NCBI GenBank assembly: GCA_904374465.1
Contig: CAJFFY010000020.1
Location: 1 to 43,778 of the forward strand
DNA: 43,778 nucleotides
Reading direction: 5' to 3'
DNA from: an uncultured Subdoligranulum sp.
GTDB taxonomy: Bacteria; Bacillota; Clostridia; Oscillospirales; Ruminococcaceae
In this document: positions 15,991-22,871 of the stretch, piece after piece
Numbering within the stretch: position 1 is the first letter of the stretch
Layout of the letters: each line of letters opens with the position of its first letter
Notes under the pieces: model-generated
What the model was told of the DNA's origin: nothing
The model's database searches: none
Seen by the model: the letters and a program-made list of their open reading frames with translations, nothing else
Position numbers and translations under genes: made by a program

Positions 15991-17406
15991 ATGGCAAAAG
16001 ATTACGCAGTCATCACCAAAGCCATTGTGGAACACATTGGTGGCGTGGAGAACATTGACAGTGTGACCCACTGCATGACGCGTCTGAGATTCGTCCTGAA
16101 AGATGAAAGCAAGGTCGATGCGGCGGCCGTGAAGGCCATCGACGGTGTTATGGGTGTTGTCCAGCAGGGCGGACAGTTCCAGATCATCATCGGCAACAAC
16201 GTGGGCAAGGCTTACCAGGAAGTCCTGAAAATGGGCAACTTCGGCGAAGGCAGCGAGATTGCCCGCGGTGAAAAGAAAGAACCCCTGACTCTGAAAAAGA
16301 TCGGCAACAATATCCTGGATGCCATCGTCGGCACCATGTCCCCGCTGATCCCGCCCATCATCGGTGCTTCCATGCTGAAGCTGGTGGTCATGCTGCTGCA
16401 GATGGCCGGCGTGCTGGCCGCGGACAGCGACACCTACATTATCCTGAACAGCATCGGCGATGCTGCCTTCTACTTCCTGCCTGTCATGGTGGCGGCTTCC
16501 GCTGCAAAGAAATTCCGCACCAACATGTACCTGGCCATGGCCATTGCGGGCGTGCTGCTCTACCCGGACTTCCGCACACTGATGGAGTCCGTGACGGTGG
16601 GCGACACTGCGGCACATTTCCTGGGCATTCCCATTGCCTCGGTTAAATACACCCATACGGTCATTCCTGCCTTCTGCATGACCTGGATCCTCTCCTACAT
16701 TGAGCGTTTCATCGATCGGATCACTCCGGCGGTCACCAAGAACTTCCTCAAGCCCATGCTGATCATCCTCATTGCGGCTCCCATCGGCATTCTGGTCGTT
16801 GGCCCTGCGGGCATCATGATCGGCGAAGGCATTTCCGCCTTTATCTACTTTGTCCAGGCCAAGATCGGCTTCCTGGCCGTCGGTATCATGGGCGCCATCT
16901 GGCCGCTGCTGGTCATCACCGGCATGCACCGCGTCTTTACCCCCACCATCCTGCAGACCATCTCCGACACGGGCATGGAAGGCACCGTTATGCCTTCTGA
17001 AATCGGTGCCAACCTGTCCCTGGGCGGTGTTTCCCTGGCCGTTGCGCTGCGCACCAAGAACAGTGAGCTGCGCCAGACTGCGTTGGCGGCCGCTTCCTCG
17101 GCGCTGATTGCCGGTACCACCGAACCCGCCCTGTACGGTGTTGCCGTCCGCCTGAAGCGCCCGCTGATCGCTTCCCTGATCACCGGTTTTGTCTGCGGCT
17201 GCCTGGCGGGCATCGCCGGTCTGGCCAGCCGTTCCATGGTTTCTCCCAGTGTGCTGACGGTCATCCAGTTCATCGACCCGGCCAACCCCACCACCAGTAT
17301 CCTCTGGATTGTGGGTATCACGCTGCTGTCCATTGTTCTGTCTTTTGTGCTGACGTTGGTGATCGGCTTTGAGGACCTTCCCGAAGAAAAGGAGACGAAT
17401 GCCTGA
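15991..17406 (+). CDS. PTS beta-glucoside-type transporter subunit IIBC
   Basis: A 471-residue permease with an N-terminal EIIB domain and a C-terminal EIIC domain. The phosphocysteine is Cys28 in SVTHCMTRLRFVLKD, typical of the glucose/beta-glucoside (GFL) superfamily. About ten membrane segments follow, including the TTEPALYGVAVRLKRPL signature of BglP-type EIIC. No EIIA domain is fused or encoded nearby, so it must borrow a EIIA from elsewhere. It imports and phosphorylates a beta-glucoside; the next gene hydrolyses the phosphorylated product. A start at ATG 15991 follows a GAGGTG site. Confidence 0.92.
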   Translation: MAKDYAVITKAIVEHIGGVENIDSVTHCMTRLRFVLKDESKVDAAAVKAIDGVMGVVQQGGQFQIIIGNNVGKAYQEVLKMGNFGEGSEIARGEKKEPLTLKKIGNNILDAIVGTMSPLIPPIIGASMLKLVVMLLQMAGVLAADSDTYIILNSIGDAAFYFLPVMVAASAAKKFRTNMYLAMAIAGVLLYPDFRTLMESVTVGDTAAHFLGIPIASVKYTHTVIPAFCMTWILSYIERFIDRITPAVTKNFLKPMLIILIAAPIGILVVGPAGIMIGEGISAFIYFVQAKIGFLAVGIMGAIWPLLVITGMHRVFTPTILQTISDTGMEGTVMPSEIGANLSLGGVSLAVALRTKNSELRQTALAAASSALIAGTTEPALYGVAVRLKRPLIASLITGFVCGCLAGIAGLASRSMVSPSVLTVIQFIDPANPTTSILWIVGITLLSIVLSFVLTLVIGFEDLPEEKETNA

Positions 17407-18887
17407 TGTTTCAGTTTCCGGAAACTTTTCTGTGGGGCAGCGCCATTTCTGCCAACCAGGCAGAAGGTGCCTTCCGTGAAGGCGGGCGCGGCATCAGCAA
17501 TATCGACATGATCCCCCATGGGGCGGATCGTATGCCGGTAAAGCTGGGCAACGTTGCCCAACCGGCGCTGGACCCGGACCATTTTTATCCCAGCCATACC
17601 GGCGTGGATTTTTACCACCGTTACCGTGAGGATCTTGCCTTGCTGGCCGAGATGGGACTGCGTGTGTTCCGCACCTCCATCTCCTGGTCCCGGCTTTTCC
17701 CCCGGGGGGATGAGGAAACGCCCAACCCGGAAGGCATTGCCTTCTATCAGGATCTGTTCCGGGAATGCCAAAAGTATGGTATGCAGCCGCTGGTGACTCT
17801 CAGCCACTTTGACATTCCCATGGGGCTGGTGGAAAAATACGGCTCCTGGCGCAACCGCAAGGTCATCGACTTTTTCCTGCGCTATGCGGAAACCTGTTTC
17901 CGGGAATTTTCGCCGTATGTCCATTACTGGCTCACCTTCAATGAAATCAACATCCTGCTGCACAGCCCCTTCTCGGGGGCGGGCATTGCCTTCCAGCCGG
18001 GGGAAAACCGCAACCAGGTGATCTACCAGGCTGCGCATCATGTGCTGCTGGCCAGTGCCCAGGCGGTCCGGCTGGCCCACAAGTACAGCGCCGAAAACCA
18101 GGTGGGCTGCATGCTGGCCGGCGGCAGTTTCTACCCCTACTCCTGCAATCCCGCCGACGTGTGGGAGTCGGTGCAGAAAGAACAGGAAAACCTGTTCTTC
18201 ATCGACGTGCAGGCCCGGGGCGGCTATCCGTCCTATGCGGCCAAGATGTTCCGGGAGAAGGGTGTCTCGCTGGTGATGGAGCCCCAGGATACCGAGATCC
18301 TGAAAACCTGCACGGATTTCATCTCCTTCAGTTACTACGCCAGCCGCTGCGTGGCGGGCTCGACGGAGGACAAGGAGATCAACGACGGCAATGTGGTCCG
18401 CTCGGTGAAGAATCCCTACCTGAAAACCAGTCAGTGGGGCTGGGCCATCGACCCGCTGGGGCTGCGTATCACCATGAACCAGCTCTATGACCGGTACCAG
18501 AAACCGCTCTTCATTGTGGAAAACGGACTGGGTGCCAGGGATACGGTGGAGCCGGACGGTTCCATCCAGGACGATTACCGGATCGACTATCTGCGCCAGC
18601 ATATCCTGGCCATGCGGGATGCCATGGAAGACGGCGTGCCGTTGATGGGATACATAACCTGGAGCGCCATCGACCTGGTTTCGGCTTCCACCGGTGAAAT
18701 GAGCAAGCGGTACGGCTTTGTCTACGTGGATAAGGACAATGCCGGTAACGGAACGCTAGAACGTCGCAAAAAGAAGTCCTTCTACTGGTACAAACAGGTC
18801 ATTGCTACCAACGGGCAGTGCCTGGACTGGAAAGAACCCCACAGAACCGAACACCGAAACCCTCCCAAACGCGTGTCGGCAGAATAA
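17406..18887 (+). CDS. 6-phospho-beta-glucosidase, GH1 family
   Basis: A 493-residue GH1 enzyme starting MFQFPETFLWGSAISANQAEGA. The acid/base is Glu180 in TFNEIN and the nucleophile is Glu372 in IVENGLG. The C-terminal ASTGEMSKRYGFVYVD contains the Ser/Lys/Tyr pocket that binds the 6-phosphate, which separates phospho-glucosidases from plain beta-glucosidases. It hydrolyses 6-phospho-beta-glucosides from the PTS to glucose 6-phosphate and an aglycone or glucose. Its ATG shares a base with the PTS stop (TGATG), with AAGGAGA upstream. Two tandem hairpins follow. The charged tail past residue 475 extends beyond the usual GH1 end. Confidence 0.93.
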   Translation: MFQFPETFLWGSAISANQAEGAFREGGRGISNIDMIPHGADRMPVKLGNVAQPALDPDHFYPSHTGVDFYHRYREDLALLAEMGLRVFRTSISWSRLFPRGDEETPNPEGIAFYQDLFRECQKYGMQPLVTLSHFDIPMGLVEKYGSWRNRKVIDFFLRYAETCFREFSPYVHYWLTFNEINILLHSPFSGAGIAFQPGENRNQVIYQAAHHVLLASAQAVRLAHKYSAENQVGCMLAGGSFYPYSCNPADVWESVQKEQENLFFIDVQARGGYPSYAAKMFREKGVSLVMEPQDTEILKTCTDFISFSYYASRCVAGSTEDKEINDGNVVRSVKNPYLKTSQWGWAIDPLGLRITMNQLYDRYQKPLFIVENGLGARDTVEPDGSIQDDYRIDYLRQHILAMRDAMEDGVPLMGYITWSAIDLVSASTGEMSKRYGFVYVDKDNAGNGTLERRKKKSFYWYKQVIATNGQCLDWKEPHRTEHRNPPKRVSAE

Positions 18888-18894
18888 GCAAATC

Positions 18895-18971
18895 TTTGAC
18901 GCAGTGAGACAGACCCGCTGCGTCAAAAAACAGAAAAGCGGTATGTGCCGGATGGCACATACCGCTTTTTT
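18895..18971 (+). terminator. Tandem terminators of the beta-glucoside operon
   Basis: The first hairpin has a 10-bp stem (TTTGACGCAG / CTGCGTCAAA, 18895-18927) before an A run. The second has a 16-bp stem (AAAAGCGGTATGTGCC / GGCACATACCGCTTTT, 18934-18969) followed by TT. The stacked stops insulate the recombinase from the operon. Confidence 0.85.
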
Positions 18972-19072
18972 GTCTTGGCACCTTTCCGGTACAGATTCGG
19001 ACCGATGAAAAATACTGCGGACCGTTCCTGCATAGTATGGACTGAGGAACCTAAAAGACAAGGAGGACGGCC

Positions 19073-19192
19073 ATGATTCCACAACCGGTTACGGTTATTT
19101 TTTCCACCGCGGCAGACAGCCGCACTTTGGCAGACTGCCTGGAGCAGCTGGTGTGCAATTTACCCCTTGAAGCGGGGGAGAAACCCGTATGA
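19073..19192 (+). CDS. Small 39-residue protein coupled to the recombinase
   Basis: A short ORF, MIPQPVTVIFSTAADSRTLA and onward to GEKPV. Its ATG is preceded by an excellent AAGGAGG (19060-19066, 6 bases away), and its stop overlaps the recombinase ATG as ATGA. The recombinase's own upstream sequence is a purine-rich GGGGGAG. The arrangement suggests that the recombinase level is set by translational coupling to this ORF. I do not recognise the peptide. It could be a leader peptide, or a recombinase-assisting protein such as a directionality factor, though it is short and not clearly basic. Confidence 0.6.
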   Translation: MIPQPVTVIFSTAADSRTLADCLEQLVCNLPLEAGEKPV

Positions 19193-20745
19193 AATACACA
19201 GACCGTTCGGAATTTTCTTCGCAGGGGGTGGAAACCGCTGTCTACCTGCGGCTCTCCTCGGCGGACGGCCCGGCGGCCGAGTCGGATTCCATCCAGAACC
19301 AGCGGGCTTTTTTGCGGGAATGGGCACGGAATCATGCCTTCCGCATCGTGCGGGAGTTTGTGGACGACGGGCATACCGGCACGGACTTTGAACGTCCGGG
19401 TTTTCAGGAACTCAACCGCTGTCTGCTGGACGGCAGTGTCCGGTGTATCCTTGTAAAAGACCTTTCCCGCCTGGGCCGCAATTATGCCGAGACGGGACGC
19501 TATCTGGAGCAGATCTTTCCCCGGTTGGGGGTCCGCTTCATTGCCGTCAACGATCAGTACGACTCTGCCCAAAACACCGACAGCGCCCAGCAGATGGCCG
19601 TATTCAAAAATGTATTCAATGATTTGTATGCCGCCGACGCCAGCGCCAAGGTGCGGACTTCGCTGGGCATTCTCAAGCGGCAGGGAAAATTTCTGGGGCG
19701 GCAAGCACCCTATGGATACCGCATCGACCCGTCAAACCGATACCATCTTCTGCCCGATGCACAGACCGCGCCTGTGGTGCGGCGCATCTTTGCGCTGTTC
19801 CTGGGGGGCGCCAGCCGCACCCGGATTGCCCAGATCCTCAACGGGGAAAGTATCCCCTCCCCGGCGGCGCAAAAGCAGATGACCGACAGCCACCGGCAGT
19901 TTACCGGCCTGTGGAATGCCGAAACCGTCCGCCGTATCCTCAGTCACCCGGTGTACCGGGGCGATATGGCCCAACAGTTTACCCGGACGGTGAACTACAA
20001 AGTGCACCTGCGTCGCCGGGTGGACCCCGCGGAGTGGATTATGGTGGAAGACACCCACGAACCGCTGGTGAGCCGGGAAGATTTTGCGCTGGCCCAGACC
20101 ATGCAGCAGGTCCGTACATACAAGACCACCGGTCATGCCCATCTGCTGACCGGCATTGTCTATTGTGCCGACTGCGGCAGCCCCCTCTATGCCAAAAAAC
20201 GGGGCGCATACTGGTATCTGAACTGTTACGGCTACTACCGGGATCCCTCGGCCCACCGCTGTACTTCGCACAGTATCCGGGAGGATGTGGTGCTGCAGAC
20301 GGTGCAGCAGACCCTGCGTACCCTGGCAAAAAACCGGGTGGAACCCCGGGAACTGATCCGTCGATGGTCCGAAAAACAACCGGGAATCCCGGAACTCCGC
20401 ACCAGACGCTGTACATTGGGACAACAGCTGGAGAAAGCCCGCCGTACCCGACTGGAGGCGTACAAGGACAAGGCGGCCGGTATCCTTCGGGAGGAGGAGT
20501 TCACCTGCATTTCCGATGAACTGCACCGGGAGGAACTCCGTTGCCGGCAGGAACTGGATCGTTTGGCCCGGTGGGAAAGCAACCGGGATCAGACCGGCAT
20601 TCTGGCACAGAAGGTCCGGGAGTTTCTCCGATTCGAGCAGCTGGAAAAGGCCCAGTTGCATTTGCTGGTGCGGCGTGTGGAGGTGGATGCCGACCGACAC
20701 ATTACCCTCTATTTCAATTTCACAGACCCGGACCAAAGCTCCTGA
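19189..20745 (+). CDS. Large serine recombinase
   Basis: A 518-residue large serine recombinase. The N-terminal resolvase domain carries the catalytic Ser23 in VYLRLSSADG, with DDGHTGTDFERPGFQELNR and KDLSRLGRNYAETGRYLEQ also typical. The recombinase domain (about 160-270: LGRQAPYGYRID, NAETVRRILSHPVYRGD) is followed by a zinc ribbon (CADCGSPLYAK then NC and RC) and a long coiled coil (about 390-480). This is the TndX/TnpX/SpoIVCA-like layout of Clostridial integrases. It is the natural enzyme for the element's integration and excision at the GG-centred att sites. No convincing sigma-A promoter is seen upstream, so control may be special. The gene looks intact. Confidence 0.95.
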   Translation: MKYTDRSEFSSQGVETAVYLRLSSADGPAAESDSIQNQRAFLREWARNHAFRIVREFVDDGHTGTDFERPGFQELNRCLLDGSVRCILVKDLSRLGRNYAETGRYLEQIFPRLGVRFIAVNDQYDSAQNTDSAQQMAVFKNVFNDLYAADASAKVRTSLGILKRQGKFLGRQAPYGYRIDPSNRYHLLPDAQTAPVVRRIFALFLGGASRTRIAQILNGESIPSPAAQKQMTDSHRQFTGLWNAETVRRILSHPVYRGDMAQQFTRTVNYKVHLRRRVDPAEWIMVEDTHEPLVSREDFALAQTMQQVRTYKTTGHAHLLTGIVYCADCGSPLYAKKRGAYWYLNCYGYYRDPSAHRCTSHSIREDVVLQTVQQTLRTLAKNRVEPRELIRRWSEKQPGIPELRTRRCTLGQQLEKARRTRLEAYKDKAAGILREEEFTCISDELHREELRCRQELDRLARWESNRDQTGILAQKVREFLRFEQLEKAQLHLLVRRVEVDADRHITLYFNFTDPDQSS

Positions 20746-20774
20746 GAAAACCGCCTGCTTTTTGGGAAGAAACC

Positions 20775-20806
20775 AAAAAAGGCACAGCGCAAGCTGTGCC
20801 TTTTTG
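20775..20806. terminator. Bidirectional terminator after the recombinase
   Basis: AAAAAGGCACAGC / GCTGTGCCTTTTT stem with a short loop, between the convergent recombinase and Ser-rich genes. Confidence 0.85.
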
Positions 20807-20825
20807 ATGTGTGCCGGTTGGAAGA

Positions 20826-21428
20826 TCAGGAGAGGGGAAGGTAGGGCAGTTCGTATGCATGCAGTCCGTCGGTCGTGACAGCCGGCTGGGAATCCTCTGT
20901 GCCGGAGTCCGGGGCAGGGGATACACCGCTGTCTGGGGAATCGCCGGAAGAACCGGTATCGCCGGGGGAGGTGGTTTCGCTTCCGCCCGGGGTCATTGCA
21001 TTGCCGGAGGAAACAGAACTGTCCGAAGAAGGGGTGCCGTTGGACGAAGCAGATCCTGACGAGGAAGCCGGGGCATCCGCAGAAGAGGTGCTGCCGGAGG
21101 AGGCTGCGGTACCGGAGAAAACGGCACTGTCGGAGGGGGCTGAACTATCAGAGGTAGCGGAAGGCGCCTGGCCGGAGGCCGGTGCGCTGCTTGTGCCGGA
21201 GGAGGTGGGCAGGCTGGCGGCGCCTGGGTCATCCGAAGCGCCGGAAGCGGAATCTTCCGTCATGTCCGGCCAGGGCTCGTTGGGATCATCGGGAATGATT
21301 TCCGTTTCCCCATGGGGGGAAGTGGCGCCCTCCGGGGTGGCATGGCTATGGCGCATCAACACAAAGCCACCCAGCAGGAGGGCCGCCGCCAGAAGGAGGG
21401 CGATGAGCATCCAAAAAGATCGTTTCAT
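20826..21428 (-). CDS. Exported or membrane-anchored Ser/Gly/Pro-rich low-complexity protein
   Basis: 200 residues. One N-terminal transmembrane or signal segment (MKRSFWMLIALLLAAALLLG) is followed by an acidic, Ser/Ala/Gly/Thr-rich tail with repeated SSG, SGS and SSDS stretches and no recognisable fold, ending HAYELPYLPLS. No LPXTG anchor and no lipobox cysteine are seen, so it is probably held by the N-terminal helix. It follows the headless gene at 21440 after 11 bases, with AGGAGG before its ATG, so the two formed an operon that has lost its promoter end. Function unknown. Confidence 0.7.
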   Translation of the reverse strand: MKRSFWMLIALLLAAALLLGGFVLMRHSHATPEGATSPHGETEIIPDDPNEPWPDMTEDSASGASDDPGAASLPTSSGTSSAPASGQAPSATSDSSAPSDSAVFSGTAASSGSTSSADAPASSSGSASSNGTPSSDSSVSSGNAMTPGGSETTSPGDTGSSGDSPDSGVSPAPDSGTEDSQPAVTTDGLHAYELPYLPLS

Positions 21429-21439
21429 GGTATCCTCCT

Positions 21440-22001
21440 TTACTGTACGCTGGCAAAGTAATCCTTGGCAGCTTCTCCATAGAGGAAGAGCGCCTTGGCA
21501 ACGTTTTGCAGGGACTCTTTAGCGGTGCTGTTGCTCAGAACCGTATAGACATAAGAATATACGCTTGCCTGCTTGACCGGGCTGACCTGCCGGTAAGAAT
21601 CGCCCTCCTTGACAAAGAAAGCGATCTCATAGGAGGTGCCCAGGTTGGGGGCAGGGCGCTTGGCCGCGTCGCCCAAATAGTTGTTGCCGGATTTTGCCAC
21701 TTTTACGTAGGTGTACAGTGCACCGGAGCCGGCCGTGCGGTATCCCATGTACAGGTTGTCAGTGTCCACCGGATTGGCGGTGGGGTCCACCAGTGCCGCT
21801 AGGTAACGGGGAGCCACGGCTTCCTGCAAACGCAGGTTGGAGGCGTAGTGTCTGAGCGGATAGATGCCGTCCTCATCGGCTGCAGTGACCTGCCGGTACT
21901 GTGCCAGTGCGTCGGCCGTAACGTTGCGCAGGGACAACAGCTGGATTGCGGGGCTGTAGGAAGCACTGTACCGGAAATATTCATTGGCATAGTAATCATA
22001 T
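21440..22001 (-). pseudogene. C-terminal fragment of an exported protein, 5' end missing
   Basis: About 187 codons of an otherwise good reading frame (from YDYYANEYFRYSASYSP to KDYFASVQ) with no start codon near its 5' edge. The frame continues upstream only through sequence that is the antisense of a tspO fragment, so its homology-like composition ends near 22001. Aromatic, Ser/Thr- and Ala-rich content with evenly spaced Tyr suggests a surface protein domain. I do not recognise the family. The break coincides with the start of the tspO remnant, so a deletion probably joined the two. Confidence 0.6.
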
Positions 22002-22166
22002 GGCTTGGCCTTTCTCTGGCTGGTGGTGCTGTGGGGTCTGCTCCTTTGGATGATGCTGGTTTTCCGTACGGTAGACCGGCTGGCGGCCAAACTCCAGATG
22101 CCGTATCTCGTGTGGGTTACGTTTGCCGGCTATCTGAACTTGGGGGTCTGGTTGCTGAACGGGTGA
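21996..22166 (+). pseudogene. tspO/MBR 3' fragment
   Basis: 56 codons reading YGLAFLWLVVLWGLLL, then FRTVDRLAAKLQMPYLVW and VTFAGYLNLGVWLLNG before a TGA at 22164-22166. This matches the last two membrane helices of the TspO/peripheral benzodiazepine receptor family, including the PYLxWVxFAGYLN motif. An in-frame stop (21993-21995) lies just before the homology, and the first three helices are absent from the window. It is a remnant inside the right end of the element, 21 bases from the outer arm of attR. Confidence 0.8.
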
Positions 22167-22187
22167 ATTTCCCGGCGGGAACTTGGA

Positions 22188-22219
22188 TGGTCCAATTCCC
22201 GGTACCGGCCGGGGCCGGT
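22188..22219. repeat. attR junction of the serine-recombinase element
   Basis: ACCGG-CC-GG-GG-CCGGT (22204-22219) at the right junction, preceded by the outer arm TGGTCCAA (22188-22195). Strand exchange at GG 22211-22212 leaves G22213 onward as PBP sequence. Confidence 0.9.
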
Positions 22220-22742
22220 GGAGCTGGCCTCCTGCTCCTTCGGACAGAGCAGCAAGGTGAGCTATCTCCAGATGATTACCGCAGTGGCGGCCATTGTAAA
22301 CGGTGGCAGGCTGATGCAACCCTACGTGGTGCAGCGTATCACGGCGCCGGACGGCACGGTGCTCCGGGAGGTGGAACCCACCGTAAAGCGGCAGGTAATC
22401 CAGGAGGAAACCAGTGCCACCATGTGTGATTTGATCGAGGCTGTCATCACCGACGGCACCGGCCAGAAGGCGGCCGTGCCGGGATACCGTGTGGGCGGTA
22501 AGAGTGGAACCAGCCAGAAGCTGGACAGCGATAACGAGGGAGCGCGCATCAGCAGCTTTGTGGCAGTGGCCCCCTTGGATCAGCCCAGGCTGGCGGTTCT
22601 GGTGTGCCTGGATGAACCGCACAGCTGGACCACCAGCGGCGGTACCTTGTCGGGGCCCGTTTGCGCCGAAGTCCTGAAAAAGGCTTTGCCGTATCTGGGT
22701 ATAGAACCCCAGGTGGAATCCGCCGGACAAAGCGACTCCTGA
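22213..22742 (+). pseudogene. Class B penicillin-binding protein, C-terminal part, separated by the element
   Basis: The rest of the PBP cut at 12020. It reads GPVELASCSFGQSSKVSYLQ, then MITAVAAIVNGG, and holds the third active-site motif KSGTSQ (Lys528 of the restored protein). It ends at a TGA at 22740-22742. It is in the same strand and frame as the N-terminal part: 1294 bases before plus 530 after give exactly 608 codons. On its own it has no promoter or ribosome-binding site; a GTG at 22218 is only an apparent start. Without the first part it cannot form an enzyme. The normal downstream neighbour is the amidohydrolase at 22872. Confidence 0.93.
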
Positions 22743-22795
22743 CCCTCCGGAGCCCCACATGGTTCCGTGTGAGCCTCCGGGTGCAACTGCAAGGG

Positions 22796-22824
22796 TTGAG
22801 TTTTGCGCCGGGATTGTGTTACAC
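22796..22824 (+). promoter_or_regulatory. Promoter of the amidohydrolase gene
   Basis: TTGAGT (22796-22801), 17-base spacer, TTACAC (22819-22824). Confidence 0.55.
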
Positions 22825-22871
22825 TGGTTTTGCACTTGATTCTTTACATGATCCTGGAGGAAATTTTTTTG

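Larger units (their letters stand above)
12021..22212. mobile_element. 10.2-kb serine-recombinase element inserted in a PBP gene
   Basis: The 10,192-bp segment separates two in-frame parts of one PBP gene. It encodes a large serine recombinase at 19189-20745. Both ends carry ACCGGnnGGnnCCGGT. The reconstructed empty site (attB) is ACCGGATGGGGCCGGT, which encodes the expected Met-Gly-Pro-Val of the PBP. The reconstructed circle junction (attP) is a longer dyad: 16 of 23 outward base pairs are complementary around GG, including an 8-bp outer arm. Cargo, left to right: an IlvD/Edd dehydratase, a FadR-type regulator, an RpiR/PTS/GH1 operon, a 39-codon ORF with the recombinase, a Ser-rich exported protein, and remnants of an exported protein and tspO. 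I see no conjugation, replication or phage structural genes, so it may move passively or be decaying. Confidence 0.9.

Noticed and set aside
12022..22220. Strand exchange inside the 7-bp GCCGGTG repeat instead of GG
   Set aside because: It would also restore the frame (Met-Glu-Pro-Val) but lies off the centre of both dyads, while GG is exactly central and gives the more usual Met-Gly-Pro-Val.
10727..22742. The split PBP as an assembly chimera
   Set aside because: A chimera would not explain a recombinase in the insert, matching att patterns at both ends, exact frame restoration and symmetric outer arms. It is kept only as a remote possibility.
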